Shown: positions 1 to 10,240 of the stretch, in pieces
How positions within the stretch are numbered: position 1 is the stretch's first letter
How the letters are laid out: each line of letters begins with the position of its first letter
Assembly: GCA_951804985.1 (NCBI GenBank)
Contig: OX638134.1
Span: 84,733,679 to 84,797,678, forward strand
Origin: Dryomyza anilis
Taxonomy: Eukaryota; Arthropoda; Insecta; Diptera; Dryomyzidae
Direction: 5' to 3'
Length of the DNA stretch: 64,000 nucleotides
Notes under the pieces: model-generated
Told to the model about the DNA's origin: nothing
The model's database searches: none
The model's input: the letters and a program-made list of their open reading frames with translations, nothing else
Made by a program: the position numbers and the translations under genes

Positions 1-430
1 TCTGTATGTACTCAAAACCATTCGGGAATTTTTGATTAACATAAATATTATTAATCTGCACTCTACGAAGAAAACTTAAATTTGTCTGTTGAAGAAGTTT
101 CTAGAAAATTCCAGTAGCAAAATAATAGAAGTTCGGTCATTTTTTAGTTTTAAATCATATTGTTACGAAAAGAGGTAATTTGCCCATAGTGCAAGCAATC
201 AAAAATAATTAATGAGACGCAAGACAATTCACCGCACTAAGCATGTGTTAGAAAGAGACGGAAGATCATTCAGCGCACTGAGGCAGTGTGCGAGAAAGAG
301 ATGGAAGATCAGCGCATTAAAACACATGAGTGCGAATGAGATGCCAATAGCATGCGTCATTCACGAAACGAGTAGAAGGTTCTCGAAACAAGTCGATGCT
401 TGTCGAAACGTGTCGAACTGATGCATGCAG

Positions 431-438
431 TATATAAG
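431..438 (+). promoter_or_regulatory. TATA box of the LTR promoter
   Basis: TATATAAG lies 270 bp into the LTR and is followed by GC-richer sequence, the position expected for an RNA polymerase II promoter at the U3/R border. Transcription would start about 25-30 bases downstream, near 460-470. Confidence 0.6.
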
Positions 439-580
439 GGAGCCGCATCAGAGGTACAGCACTTGAGTAGTGATTGTAAAGTGGTCGAGGGAATCTCGTG
501 TGATAATTGTCAAGTTAAATTGTGGACATGCAGCAGTTGTTAGAATTTGTTATTAGTAAAGTTGTTTATTAAAGTGAATT

Positions 581-586
581 AATAAA
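581..586 (+). promoter_or_regulatory. Polyadenylation signal in the LTR
   Basis: AATAAA downstream of the TATA box, followed by T/G-rich sequence, fits the polyadenylation signal near the end of R. A second AATAAA-like motif is in the hairpin just downstream. Confidence 0.4.
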
Positions 587-609
587 GTTAATTGTTATAA
601 TTTAAACCA

Positions 610-655
610 TTGTGTACAAAATAAAAACACTCTTATGTTTTTATTTTGTACACAA
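610..655 (+). repeat. Perfect 20-bp hairpin near the 3' end of the LTR
   Basis: Left arm 610-629 (TTGTGTACAAAATAAAA...) is exactly complementary to right arm 636-655, with a 6-nt loop CTCTTA. It sits between the polyadenylation signal and the LTR end, so the RNA could form a stem in R/U5. Function is not known. Confidence 0.75.
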
Positions 656-712
656 TCCAGCGATACGAACTCGTAGAACAGTTTTCCGTAGACTGAATTT
701 TCGTTACAATAT

Positions 713-1790
713 ATTAATTAGGCAGTTGAAATTCAGCTGCTTTATAAGAATATACTAAAATTACTATTCAAAATTAAAGTTCAACAGGAAAGAACTATTG
801 AATTAAAACTTTAATTACACTCTGAAAATCATTGTCAAAATGTGTAAAAAGAAACAACACAAGAATGCAGAAAAACACAAAAGAAAAAAAAAGAAAACTC
901 AAAACTATGCAACTTCTACACAAATCGATGTTGGCATCAATACGAACTAATTGTGCCTTCTGAGAGAACAGTGCAAGAACTACGACTTTCATTTGTAGTT
1001 TCTTTTGTCTATTGTTAACTTTACAATTTGTGCTTTTTTCAGTTAACTTTTTGCAATACTTGAGTTAACTTTTTGCAGTTAACATTATGTGTTTGTTGCT
1101 ATTATGTTCTTGTGGCACAAAGGTTTCTTTTTTTTATATTTTCGTTCGTTAACATGGCAACGCAAATGGAAAATTTAATTTCTGATGATATGACTGGGTA
1201 GTACTGCTTATAGTATACAAGAAAAATTGCGCACCCAAAACCAAAAAAAAAAAAACAAATTCAAAATGGTTTCATATCCGGTGTTCTTTGTGTGATGTTG
1301 GGTTTTTGGGCACAACTTTAATTGTATATCTTGAAGTGGTTTTCATAATATGTAGCTCTATGTGTGTGTTTGTGTTTTTCTTTGTGTGCTCATGCATGTA
1401 TGTGTGTGTGTGTTTTTATATGTGTGTATGTTTATGTGAATATATATTGGTATGTGTGCTTAGAGTAAATCGTTGCCAGGCTCTGTCAGTTGTCATTGAA
1501 TTTAAATGAGTTTCTTTGTATGTTTTCTTTGAAAAGTAAAGCTCAATTTTTATTTCTACTCATTTGGCACATAATTAATTTTGTTTTACTTTTATCATAA
1601 ACTTTGACAAGCGTTTTACAAAAATTTCTAATTTACTTAGTTCAATTTTCTTTTATTTAACTTGCTCTTATTTAACTTTTTTAATAAAATTGTTTCAAAA
1701 AGGTTTATGTTTTATGTGGTTAAATTCATATTATTATTTTTATATTCTTTATTTGGGTCTATACTTTTTTCTATATTTATTTTAAAATTT
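713..1790. other. A+T-rich non-coding DNA with a TG-rich patch
   Basis: No gene or recognisable element. A TG-rich patch lies at about 1352-1460 (alternating tgtgtg with interruptions). The 65- and 73-codon frames here have the composition of the surrounding DNA. Confidence 0.5.
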
Positions 1791-1799
1791 TTTCATCAA

Positions 1800-3690
1800 T
1801 TCATTCGATACATCATTCAATAATTCGTTTTATACTTCTTTCTATACTTCTTGTGATACTACTTTCAATACTTCTTTCAATACTTCTTCTATACTTCTTC
1901 ATCTACTTCTTGCTATACTTCATTCAATACCTCCTTCTATACGTATTTCTAAACATCTTTCTATACATCTTTCTTTACTTCTAAATATACTTCTTTCTAT
2001 ACTTCTCTCTTTACTTCTTGCTATTCTACTTTATTTCGTTCTATACTTCTCTCAATACTTCTTGTTATACTTTTTTCTATACTTCTTTATTTACTGCTTG
2101 CTATACTTCTTTTTATACTTATATCTGTGTTTCGTTCTATACTTCGTTCTATACTTCGTTCTATACTTCTTTCTTTACTTCTTTCTATACTTCTAGCTGT
2201 ACTTATTTCTATACTTCTTTCTATACTTCTAGCTATACTTATTTCTATACTACTTTACATACTTTTTTCTATACTTCTTTATTAACTTCTTGCTGTAATT
2301 CTAGATATACTTCTTTCTATACTTCTCTCTTTACTTCTTACTATACTGCTTTACTTCGTTCTATACTTCTTTCAATACTACTTGTTATACTTTTTTATAT
2401 ACTTCTTTCTTTACTGCTTGCTATACTTCTTTATATACTTATATCTGTACTTCGTTCTATACTTCGTTGTATACTTCTTTCTATACTTCTTTCTATACTT
2501 CGTTATATACTTCTTTCTATACTTCTTTCTATACTCCTAGCTGTACTTCTTTTTATACTACTTTATATACTTCTTTCTATACTTCTTTATTAACTTCTTG
2601 CTGTAATTCTAGATATAGTTCTTTCTATACTTATCTCTTAACTTTTTACTATACTGCTTTACTTCGTTCTATACTTCTTTCAATACTTCTTTCAATACTT
2701 CTTGTTATACTTTTTTCTATACTTCTTTCTTTACTGCTTGCTATACTTCTTTATATACTTATATCTGTGTTTCGTTCTATACTTCGTTCTATACTTCTTT
2801 CTTTATTTCTTTCTATACTTTTAGCTGTACTTATTTCTATACTTCTTTCTATACTTCTAGTTGTACTTCTTTCTATACTACTTTCTATACTTCTTTCTAT
2901 ACTTCTTTATTAACTTCTTGCTGTAATTCTAGATATACTTCTTTCTATACAATTTTATAAACTTCTTTCTATACTTCTTTATTAAATTCTTGCTGTAATT
3001 CTAGATATACTTCTTTCTATACTTCTCTCTTTACTTCTTGCTATACTGCTTTACTTTGCTCTATACTTCTTTCAATACTTCTTGTTATACTTTTTTCTAT
3101 ACTTCTTTATTTACTGCTTGCTATACTTCTTTATATACTTATATCTGTGTTTCGTTCTATACTTCGTTCTATACTTCTTTCTTTATTTCTTTCTATACTT
3201 TTAGCTGTACTTATTTCTATACTTCTTTCTATACTTCTAGTTGTACTTCTTTCTATACTACTTTCTATACTTCTTTCTATACTTCTTTATTAACTTCTTG
3301 CTGTAATTCTAGATATGCTTCTTTCTATACTTCTCTCTTTACTTCTTACTATACTGCTTTACTTCGTTCTATACTTCTTTCAATACTTCTTGTTATACTT
3401 TTTTCTATACTTCTTTCTTTACTGCTTGCTATACTTCTTATATATCTGTACTTCGTTCTATACTTCATTCTATTCTTCTTTCTATACTTCTTTCTATACT
3501 TCGTTCTATACTTCTTTCTATACTTCTTTCTATACTTTCCGTACTTCTTTCTATAATTATATCTATACTTCTTTCCATACTTTTTTCTATAGTTCGTTCT
3601 ATGCTTTATATGCCTCTTTCTATACTTTCTTCTATTATTCTTTCTATACTTCTTTCTATATTTTTATATACCTACTTCTTATTTTATTTG
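1800..3690. repeat. CTATACTTCTTT minisatellite with higher-order units
   Basis: About 1.9 kb made of a 12-bp-class unit (CTATACTTCTTT and 10-13-bp variants such as TATACTTCGTTC). Variant blocks recur in the same order. The marker TTACTGCTTGC appears at 2091, 2411, 2731, 3111 and 3419, giving spacings of 320, 320, 380 and 308 bp. A second marker, TTGCTGTAATTCTAGATAT, accompanies each block. The reading frames of 102-191 codons across it (rich in Leu/Tyr/Ser/Thr) come from the repeat and are not genes. One strand is strongly pyrimidine-rich. Confidence 0.9.
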
Positions 3691-6080
3691 GTCCCTTGAA
3701 AATATGCCCTCTGACCTTATCCTTCACACAGCATCCTCTATTCACACTTTAGATGCTGCACCACACAAGGCCATAATATATTTTTTTTGCGTTATTCTGC
3801 AGCATTCGTCCTTCGAAAGCGCTTTTAAACCCGGCCACAAGTACAGCCAAAATAATAACAATCGTAATTTTTCTTGCTGCCAGTGCCAAAATAAATCCGC
3901 CATCGTTACAGGCGACACCATCTCGCTCTCTCTTTTTTGTGCCTCATTCTATATATATCTCTCTCTCTCTTTGGCTGTTTCATTAGGTTCCATGACCGTA
4001 GTGTCCGTTTGAATAATGGCACCATTATGGTCACCATATCGTACTTAGTTCTTTCAGTTGCCGTTCGTTCGTTCGTTCGCGTACTCTCTTCTCTTTCTGT
4101 CGGTTTCTGCGTCCTTTCACAAAGCAATGGACGCTCGTATTTCGTTCGTGGTTACATCAATGAGCGGAAGTTCAATGCGATAAATCAAAAATTTGCAAAA
4201 TATACGCTCGACTAAATGTGGAACGTGCTGCAGTGAATACAGTCACCACCACCTTCCGAAATGATTTGTGCGCTATAATGCATTGTGTACGAAAACAACA
4301 AATACATCATGTACAACAATCGGTCGTACGTTATCCTTTGTAATTGGCAGGATATACAACGCAATAGGTTTTGTTTGCCAGACACTATTTGAATTTTATG
4401 GTGGCTTTAAAGTGGTTTTATTTGGAATACAACTAAAATAAAATGAAAGTATGCGCCTAAAAATATGCAACATTGCAGAAAATAGTTTTTATAGTATTTG
4501 ATAAGTTGGCAAATGCTCAAATATTTTAGAAATCATTAAATTCTACATTCAAAACTGTGTCAAATTAAAAAAGAACTATATTGTTTTATTTATAAATAAA
4601 TTTATAAAAAAATGCTGCCTATAAGTAGGCAACAATATTTTAAATTGTTTTTAATTTGTTGCGAAATACTTAAAACTGGATTCTGTCTAATTATCTTCAT
4701 TTAAATTGAAAAAAACTTAAATAATTTTGTAATTTTATCAATTTTTAATGGATAATATCTATTTTCATTGAAATTTTCACTTTTTGAAATGATATAATTT
4801 TGAATTTTATTAATTTTATTCGGGACACTCAATTTTATTTACAATTTTAATAATATTAAATAGAAAATCATAATTTCATTTGTAATTTGTTACATTTGAA
4901 ATGGTTTAACTGAATTTATTTTTAATTTTACGAATTTCAATGGAAACCTCTCAAATTAATTTTTGAATTTCTTCAATATCATTTGAAAATCTCTCACTTC
5001 AAATGGTGTAGAATATCAACACCCAAAAGTTAAAAAAAATGCAGAAAAACATGCAAAATATTTTTTTTTTATTAAAAGTTGTATTCAAAAATATGAAAAT
5101 TTGTTCTAAAATGCTTTAAACTTTAATTTATACTGATTTTATAATTTATTTATATACAAAAATATTACTAAAACGATATATTTTAATATTACAATATAGA
5201 AAACTTTTAAAAATCCGAAATACAACTTTTTTGTAATTTTAAACTTGTTAAAGCTCGTGCATTGCGTTCATTACGCTACCCCAAACATCGACTATTGTAC
5301 GAAAATTTCATTCACACTCACGTCTCACTTACATAATTGAATTTCATGCACGTCGCCTAAAAGTATGCAGCATTAATTGCAAATTTGGGCTGCATTTGAA
5401 ATTGCGTTCAGCAGTGCTATTTGTTTCGGTTGTCGGGTTTCGGTAAGAAATTCGACTCTTGTATAAATTTATTCTATTTTCAATTGATGGGGGGGGGGGT
5501 TTATTTTCGGAATATTGTGTAGTATTTGTATGTAAGACAGACACATACCACATACCACTAACACACGAATACACACACAATTGTGTGACAAATTTATTTT
5601 GCGGTTTTCAAATGTCTGCGGTGCAAACAACTAATGACATTTCTGTGTTTACTTTGGTTTGTTAAATTGAGAATGGCTGTTGCTGGACAACGAATGCTAT
5701 TGTTTAACATATTTGTTGTATGGTTTGCTGAATTTTAGCAAATACTTATTGTAGTAGAAATTAATACGGTATGTGAGTGAAATTTTCAACAAGAAATGAT
5801 GTACCAACTTAAGGGCAGCTAACAAGTACTAAAACTTGTACTAAGTAATAAATTCACTTTCTTAAACCTTAACCCCACAATTTTCTTTTTCATTTGTCAA
5901 GTAATCGTACCGAAAAGTTTAAAGTCAAAAATAGTTTTATAATACGATATTTTAGTTTTCGTCTCAATTTCCAGTAAATTTTCAATTATTATTTATATTC
6001 AAACGATTTTCATTTCGTCGAATTTTGATTGAAAGATCCTTAGTCTTTGGTCTTTGGTTACTGTATGTCTAGAATTCAGT
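3691..6080. other. Non-coding A+T-rich DNA with short simple repeats
   Basis: I find no gene. Local features are TC-rich runs at about 3920-3972, a (TTCG)n run near 4065-4080, long AT-only stretches at 4430-5230, and an 11-base G run at 5489-5499 in otherwise A+T-rich DNA. Frames at 3704-4215 and 5344-5665 are short, lack recognisable motifs and overlap on both strands. Confidence 0.5.
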
Positions 6081-6089
6081 TTTAAATAA

Positions 6090-6425
6090 AAAATAAAAAT
6101 TTTCTGTAAAAATATAAAAATTTTCTGTAGAAAATACAAATTTTTCATGGAAAATAAAAATGTTTCATAGAAAATACAAATTTTCCGTTGAAAATACAAA
6201 TTTTTCGTATAAAATACAAATTTTCCGTTGAAAATACAAATGTTTCGTAGAAAATACAAATTTTCCGTTGAAAATACAAATTTTTCGTAGAAAATACAAA
6301 TTTTTCGTAGAAAATACACATTTTTCGTAGAAAATACAAATTTTTCGTAAAAAATACAAAATTTTCGTAGAAAATACAAATTTTTCGTAGAAAATACCTA
6401 TTTTTTCATAGAAAATATAAATTTA
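6090..6425. repeat. 20-bp minisatellite (TTTTTCGTAGAAAATACAAA)
   Basis: About 16-17 copies of a 20-bp unit with variants (TTTTCCGTTG..., TTTTTCATGG...). Because 20 is not a multiple of 3, all three reverse frames stay open and give frames of 64-126 codons. These are artefacts. Confidence 0.9.
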
Positions 6426-6736
6426 TTGTAAAAATTTCAAACTCTCCATACAACTGATGAGCTCAACATAATAAGGAGCTAAACATTTTTTTTATTTAAA
6501 ACAAATTTTGATATATATTTCAAAAATATGAAGATTATCAATAGCCGAGATATTTTGTTTGATTTGTATTGATTTTTCGGAAGCTCTCACTTTGAGTTTA
6601 TTTTAGAATAATTTTTTATTTTTTTTTAACAGTAGCTTTCAATTTTTCAATTCTAGTCTTTATATTTTAAAAAATATATTTGATTAGAAGTATTTGATTA
6701 GATTGAAAGGCCTTTCTGATTAGTTTTTATGTTCTA

Positions 6737-7451
6737 AGGACTGCGTCGAATCTTATGTTTTAGCGGACTTTTCTCAGCTACCTGGGCAGGAATTTTATAC
6801 AGCCGATTCTCGAGGAAATGTCGCTGAAAAATTCAAATAAAAAATAATGACAAAATTCCCAAAGAAATTCCTTGTTTGGCAGGCAATTTGCAGTTGTGGA
6901 AAAAGGAGCAGGTCATTCGTGACATCGGGTACAATTAATAGCGAAATATATGTGAAGGAATGCTTGCAAAAGAGATTGCTTCCATTTTTACGCCAACATG
7001 AAGTGTCCACATTTTTTTGGCCTGACCACGCTTCATGTCACTACAGCAAAACGGCCTTAGAGTGGATCCAACATAATGCAGTGATTTTGGTGCCTAGAGA
7101 AGCCAATCCACCAATCTGTCCAGAACTCAGGCCGATTGAGAGATACTGGGCTTTAGTAAAAATGGAGATGAAGACAACAAAAAAAGTGGCCAAAGACCTT
7201 CAAGACTTTAAAAGAAAGTGGTCTTCAGCAGCTGTGAGGGTGTCGGACACTACCATTACAACATTAATGGAAGGGGTTCCGGAAAAATTAAAACTTTTTA
7301 TTAAAAAATATTAATTTCTGGTTTTTTATATTTTTTTTTTTAAATCTAAAAATAATTTGCAAAATAAAATATTTTATTCTATAAAAATTCGATTACTGGA
7401 TTTCTAGATTTTTTCATTTTTGTAGCGAACAATTTTATTCGACGCAGTCCT
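6737..7451 (+). mobile_element. Internally deleted Tc1/mariner (DD37E) element
   Basis: The left end AGGACTGCGTCGAAT (6737-6751) is the exact reverse complement of the right end at 7437-7451. Both are flanked by TA (6735-6736 and 7452-7453), the target duplication of Tc1/mariner elements. The element is 715 bp. Beyond the first 15 bp the two ends no longer match: on the left, the terminal repeat runs straight into transposase coding sequence. A deletion has therefore removed the rest of the left end, the start of the gene and the N-terminal DNA-binding domains. The junction lies about where the codon for the first catalytic aspartate should be. The right side keeps the transposase C-terminus, an AATAAA (7363-7368) and the terminal repeat. 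The element still has both tips and could in principle be mobilised by a related transposase. Confidence 0.9.
6748..7314 (+). pseudogene. Transposase C-terminal half, IS630/Tc1-mariner DD37E type
   Basis: The frame reads through ESYVLADFSQLPGQEFYTA, reaches an in-frame TAA at 6838-6840, and continues from the ATG at 6847 for 155 codons to the stop at 7312-7314. Counting from that ATG, the second catalytic Asp is residue 60 (FFWPDHASCHYSK) and the catalytic Glu is residue 98 (CPELRPIERYW). Exactly 37 residues lie between them, so this is the DD37E spacing. FLVWQAICSCGKRS (residues 8-21) is the usual block before the second Asp. About 185 of a usual 330-350 residues remain. The helix-turn-helix region and first catalytic Asp are missing, so the product cannot be an active transposase. 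The long open frame after the stop may mean recent decay. Known function of the family is cut-and-paste transposition at TA. The exact subfamily (ITmD37E-like) is inferred from the spacing alone. Confidence 0.88.
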
Positions 7452-7453
7452 TA

Positions 7454-7798
7454 TTTCTAGAAATATTTCCATGCATTTTCTCGAATTAGTATTTTGCATG
7501 GAAATATTATGAATTTTCTTTACAAATTCTTTATGAGAATTAAAAAAAAATTGTTTTGACATTTAAGTTGAAATGAATTTTTAGAATATAAACGAAATTT
7601 TATATTTGAAATCTAATCAAATCGATAAAAAAGGATGAAAGAAAAAAACAAACTTTCGCAAAATTATGGAAAGACTTTCTCAATAATAAATTCCAATTTC
7701 AATCACAGTATTAATAATATACTGAGAAATCTCTTTAAAATCACATTGATGTCGATATCTCATCGGACAAAATAGAATAAAATTGTAAAATTTGATAC
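7454..7798. other. A+T-rich DNA, no feature seen
   Basis: No gene, RNA or clear repeat is apparent between the Tc1/mariner element and the following MITE. Confidence 0.5.
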
Positions 7799-8044
7799 AT
7801 CGTCGTTGTAGAACGAAAAGTCACCAATACATTTTTATGAAAATCTTAAATTTCGAGTTTGATGATAAATATTATAAAAAGTAATTGAATTAAAAAAACT
7901 ATTGATAGATTTACATTTTCTTATCATGTGGTGAAAAAAATTGAGATCATAGATTAAAAATTGACAGATATATAAATATTTTTGTAAATGAATATTTCGC
8001 ATTTTAAAAATGTATTTGGTGACTTTTCGTTCTACAACGACGAT
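7799..8044. mobile_element. MITE-like element with about 36-bp inverted ends
   Basis: ATCGTCGTTGTAGAACGAAA... at 7799-7835 is repeated as its reverse complement at about 8008-8044 (...TTCGTTCTACAACGACGAT) with a one-base length difference inside. The 246-bp unit is A+T-rich with no coding capacity, the form of a MITE or small fold-back element. No clear target duplication was found, so the superfamily is open. Confidence 0.75.
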
Positions 8045-8536
8045 AAATTGGAAATAAATCCGAATAATTATGTATTCTATTAAAAATATAGTTTAATGTT
8101 CGATGTAATCTAGTATTTCAAGAAACAATATTTAGAAATATCATTAAAGTCGAATCGAATTAATTTGTAAAACTTGATGTATTTTCGAAAGTTTCAAAAT
8201 TATAAATAGTTTCTCCTAAACATCCCGTTGATGTTGAAATCTCATTATCAAAATTTATAATACAATCGTAGAAAATTGTGAAATAATAATTTCCATGTCA
8301 AAAATATTGAAAATGCTCGACATAAAATCGATCTAAATGTAAAAATTTCAATATAAGAAATATTTGGATGGTTTCATTAATTTCAAAAATATTTATGATG
8401 TATTAATCAAACTGAAAAATTTCCCTTAATGTTAGACCTAATAGAAATTTTAAATATTTGGACAATTTCAAAAAAATGGAATTGAGAAATCTCTATCGCC
8501 GATGTTGAAATTTGATTCTTAAGCAACTTCTCATTT
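8045..8536. other. A+T-rich DNA, no feature seen
   Basis: Nothing recognisable, apart from loose repetition of 'gttgatgttgaaatctcattatc'-like phrases around 8228-8245, 8430 and 8500, which may be remnants of a degenerate repeat. Confidence 0.4.
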
Positions 8537-8829
8537 AATAATAGTTTGGCACTACAGTTCTATAAGAACTTAGGCCGAGCACTCCACCATTTCTGAGCTG
8601 TGCGTGTTATATTTGTACTCAAAGTGGTGGGACCTACAGTTTATTGCCGAATCCGAACGGCGGGTGAGAGCTTTTCATAGGCAAAGTTTTTACTCTCGGA
8701 GGTTTGCCATTTACTGCAGAGAGGTAGCGCGATATAGAAAAATGTTTCTATGAAAAGATGTTGTTAGTTTGAACCGGGGACCTTTCGGCTCGCAGTCCAA
8801 CGCTCTAACTACTGAGCTACCGCGGCTAC
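8537..8829 (-). mobile_element. tRNA-derived SINE, reverse copy
   Basis: Read on the minus strand, it starts GTAGCCGCGGTAGCTCAGTAG, has an A-box-like segment and a B-box-like GGTTCAA, then a conserved body (CGCGCTACCTCTC..., CACCCGCCGTTCGGATTCGGC, GTGGGACC..., AACACGCACAGC) and ends ...CTACAGTGCCAAAC with a short, decayed ATT tail. The same ordered blocks occur at 54954-55243 and 59938-60252, which defines the family. This copy has lost the tandem ATT tail, which suggests it is older. Confidence 0.85.
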
Positions 8830-9018
8830 TATGTTGGAAATACATATAAAAAAAACTAAGTATTAAATTTAGTATATTCGATCTGATCGTCAAAATATTT
8901 CTTACTTTCAAAATGCATCGAGCAATCTCTTAAAAATTCGGTTGATCTAGACAGCACTTTTCAAATTTAATATAATTTAGATGTGGAGAACAATTTGGAT
9001 CACTATTCCTCATTTAAA

Positions 9019-9195
9019 CTGTGCGTGTTATATTTGTACCCAAAGTGGTGGGTTCTACAGTAATGGCAATGTTTTACACTCGTAGTTTTGTCATTGACTG
9101 TCGACAGTTAGCGTGGTATAGAAAAATGTTTATCTATGAAAAGATGTCCAGATTAGAACCTGTGATACAGGACCGTTTGGCTCGCAGTCCAACGC
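9019..9195 (-). mobile_element. Degenerate SINE fragment, reverse copy
   Basis: It shares the body of the SINE (AACACGCACAG, CACCACTTTGGG, AAACATTTTTCTATACCACGC) and the tRNA-like part (GCGTTGGACTGCGAGCC) on the minus strand. The 'CTCACCCGCCGTTCGG' block is deleted, both ends are missing, and there are many substitutions. It lies about 190 bp from the better copy in the same orientation. Confidence 0.75.
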
Positions 9196-9469
9196 AATAA
9201 AATTTAGTCAATTTAAATAATTTCGATGAATAATGAATAATGAACAAAAATTTCGACAATTTTAATGATTATAATGTTTTCCTAAAAATTCAGTTGGTGT
9301 TAATTTTTTACAATAAATCAAGTATATAGAATATCAAAATCGTTCATTAAGGTTATGTCAAAATATTATAAAACTTGTTTTTGATTTACACACCTGTAGT
9401 TATCTCTAAGTAACGAATTTTATATTAAAATTGAGCCATATGGGTAATTTACGAAATTAAATACACATT

Positions 9470-9532
9470 GAAAATTAAAAAAATTAAGATTATTTATATT
9501 TGAATTATAAATAATCTTAATTTTTTAATTTC
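9470..9532. repeat. A+T-rich hairpin
   Basis: AAATTAAGATTATTTATA (9481-9498) is followed by a 7-nt loop and its perfect 18-bp complement (9506-9523). With one or two gaps the pairing extends to 27-29 bp. Probably the core of a small MITE or a random A+T palindrome. Confidence 0.6.
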
Positions 9533-9559
9533 ATATATGTATTTAATCTTAATTTGAGA

Positions 9560-10020
9560 AGTTTTATTAAAAATTGAAAATTTTAGAATATTTTAAAATT
9601 AAAAATTTTATAATATCTTTTCATTTCAATGTTAGATTCAAGTTGGTTTTTATATCAAATTTGTAAAATCCTTTGATAGGTTCTATCATTTATTTGAATT
9701 TTATATTTAATATTAAAAATATGCTTAGTACGTGTTAAAATTTACCTTTACTGTGCTTTCGAAGGACAATGCTTTGCGAGTATCCTGTCTTCGAATGATT
9801 TAACTGCTGCGTCAATAAAACGAGGATGCTTTTCGTGCACAAACGATAAGTTCAATGGAACACAATTTCTATGTTTTTCACGTTTTCTAATTAAAATACC
9901 AAGGTTTAAAATTCCAATTTAAAAATCTTTAAAATTCTTTCATTCGTTGTTTTTTTTCTACACTTTAGCCGCAAATCAGCAGCAAATACCGCACAGAATG
10001 TAAATTTATTCCTCGCAGAT
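9560..10020. other. Non-coding flank of the candidate exon
   Basis: A+T-rich to 9740, then more balanced composition. No gene recognised. Confidence 0.4.
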
Positions 10021-10150
10021 GCGCTCAGTCAGTTATGTAGGTATACTTGACACTCACACACACACACAGTCACACAGATCCAATACTAACCCAACAATCA
10101 GACACTAAAAACACACGCGACGCTACGCGCAACACAAACACCAACGCAAT

Positions 10151-10234
10151 ATGGCTTTCAAGGAATTCTACAGAATCCTGCGAGCGAACAAACTGGCGGC
10201 CGAGCAAACAAACGAACGAACGAACGTTGATGAT
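10151..10234 (+). other. Candidate first coding exon with splice donor
   Basis: An ATG at 10151 (context CGCAATATGG) opens 28 codons, MAFKEFYRILRANKLAAEQ then TNERTNVDD, and stops in phase at a strong donor: GAT|GTAAGT, with GTAAGT at 10235-10240. Without splicing the frame runs on through AGT/AGC serine codons to a stop at codon 45. Upstream, 10025-10034 holds overlapping TCAGTC/TCAGTT, which match the insect initiator consensus, then a CA repeat (about 10053-10068) typical of fly 5' UTRs. The local composition (10,000-10,450) is richer in G+C than its surroundings. I do not recognise the peptide. The downstream (ACGA)n repeat makes part of it low-complexity. It could be chance. No matching acceptor exon was identified. 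Confidence 0.22.
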
Positions 10235-10240
10235 GTAAGT

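Larger units (their letters stand above)
161..708 (+). mobile_element. Solo LTR of a Ty3/gypsy-like retrotransposon
   Basis: The segment begins TGTTACGAAAA and ends TTTTCGTTACA, a near-perfect short inverted terminus of the TG...CA type that defines LTRs. It is flanked on both sides by ATAT (157-160 and 709-712), a 4-bp target-site duplication. Inside, in order, are a TATA box (431-438), a transcribed-looking segment, an AATAAA signal (581-586) and a 20-bp hairpin (610-655), which fits a U3-R-U5 layout of 548 bp. No primer-binding site, gag-pol or second LTR lies within the window next to it. Together with the intact duplication, this points to a solo LTR left by LTR-LTR recombination. A 4-bp duplication is usual for many insect gypsy/mdg1-type elements. 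The exact family is not identified. The 69-codon reading frame at 212-421 is inside U3 and is not considered a gene. Confidence 0.85.

Noticed and set aside
2018..3752. Frames of 145-191 codons rich in Leu/Ser/Tyr/Thr
   Set aside because: Generated by the CTATACTTCTTT minisatellite.
5999..6379. 126-codon minus frame rich in Phe/Tyr/Lys
   Set aside because: Generated by the 20-bp minisatellite. All three minus frames stay open and repeat the same peptide pattern.
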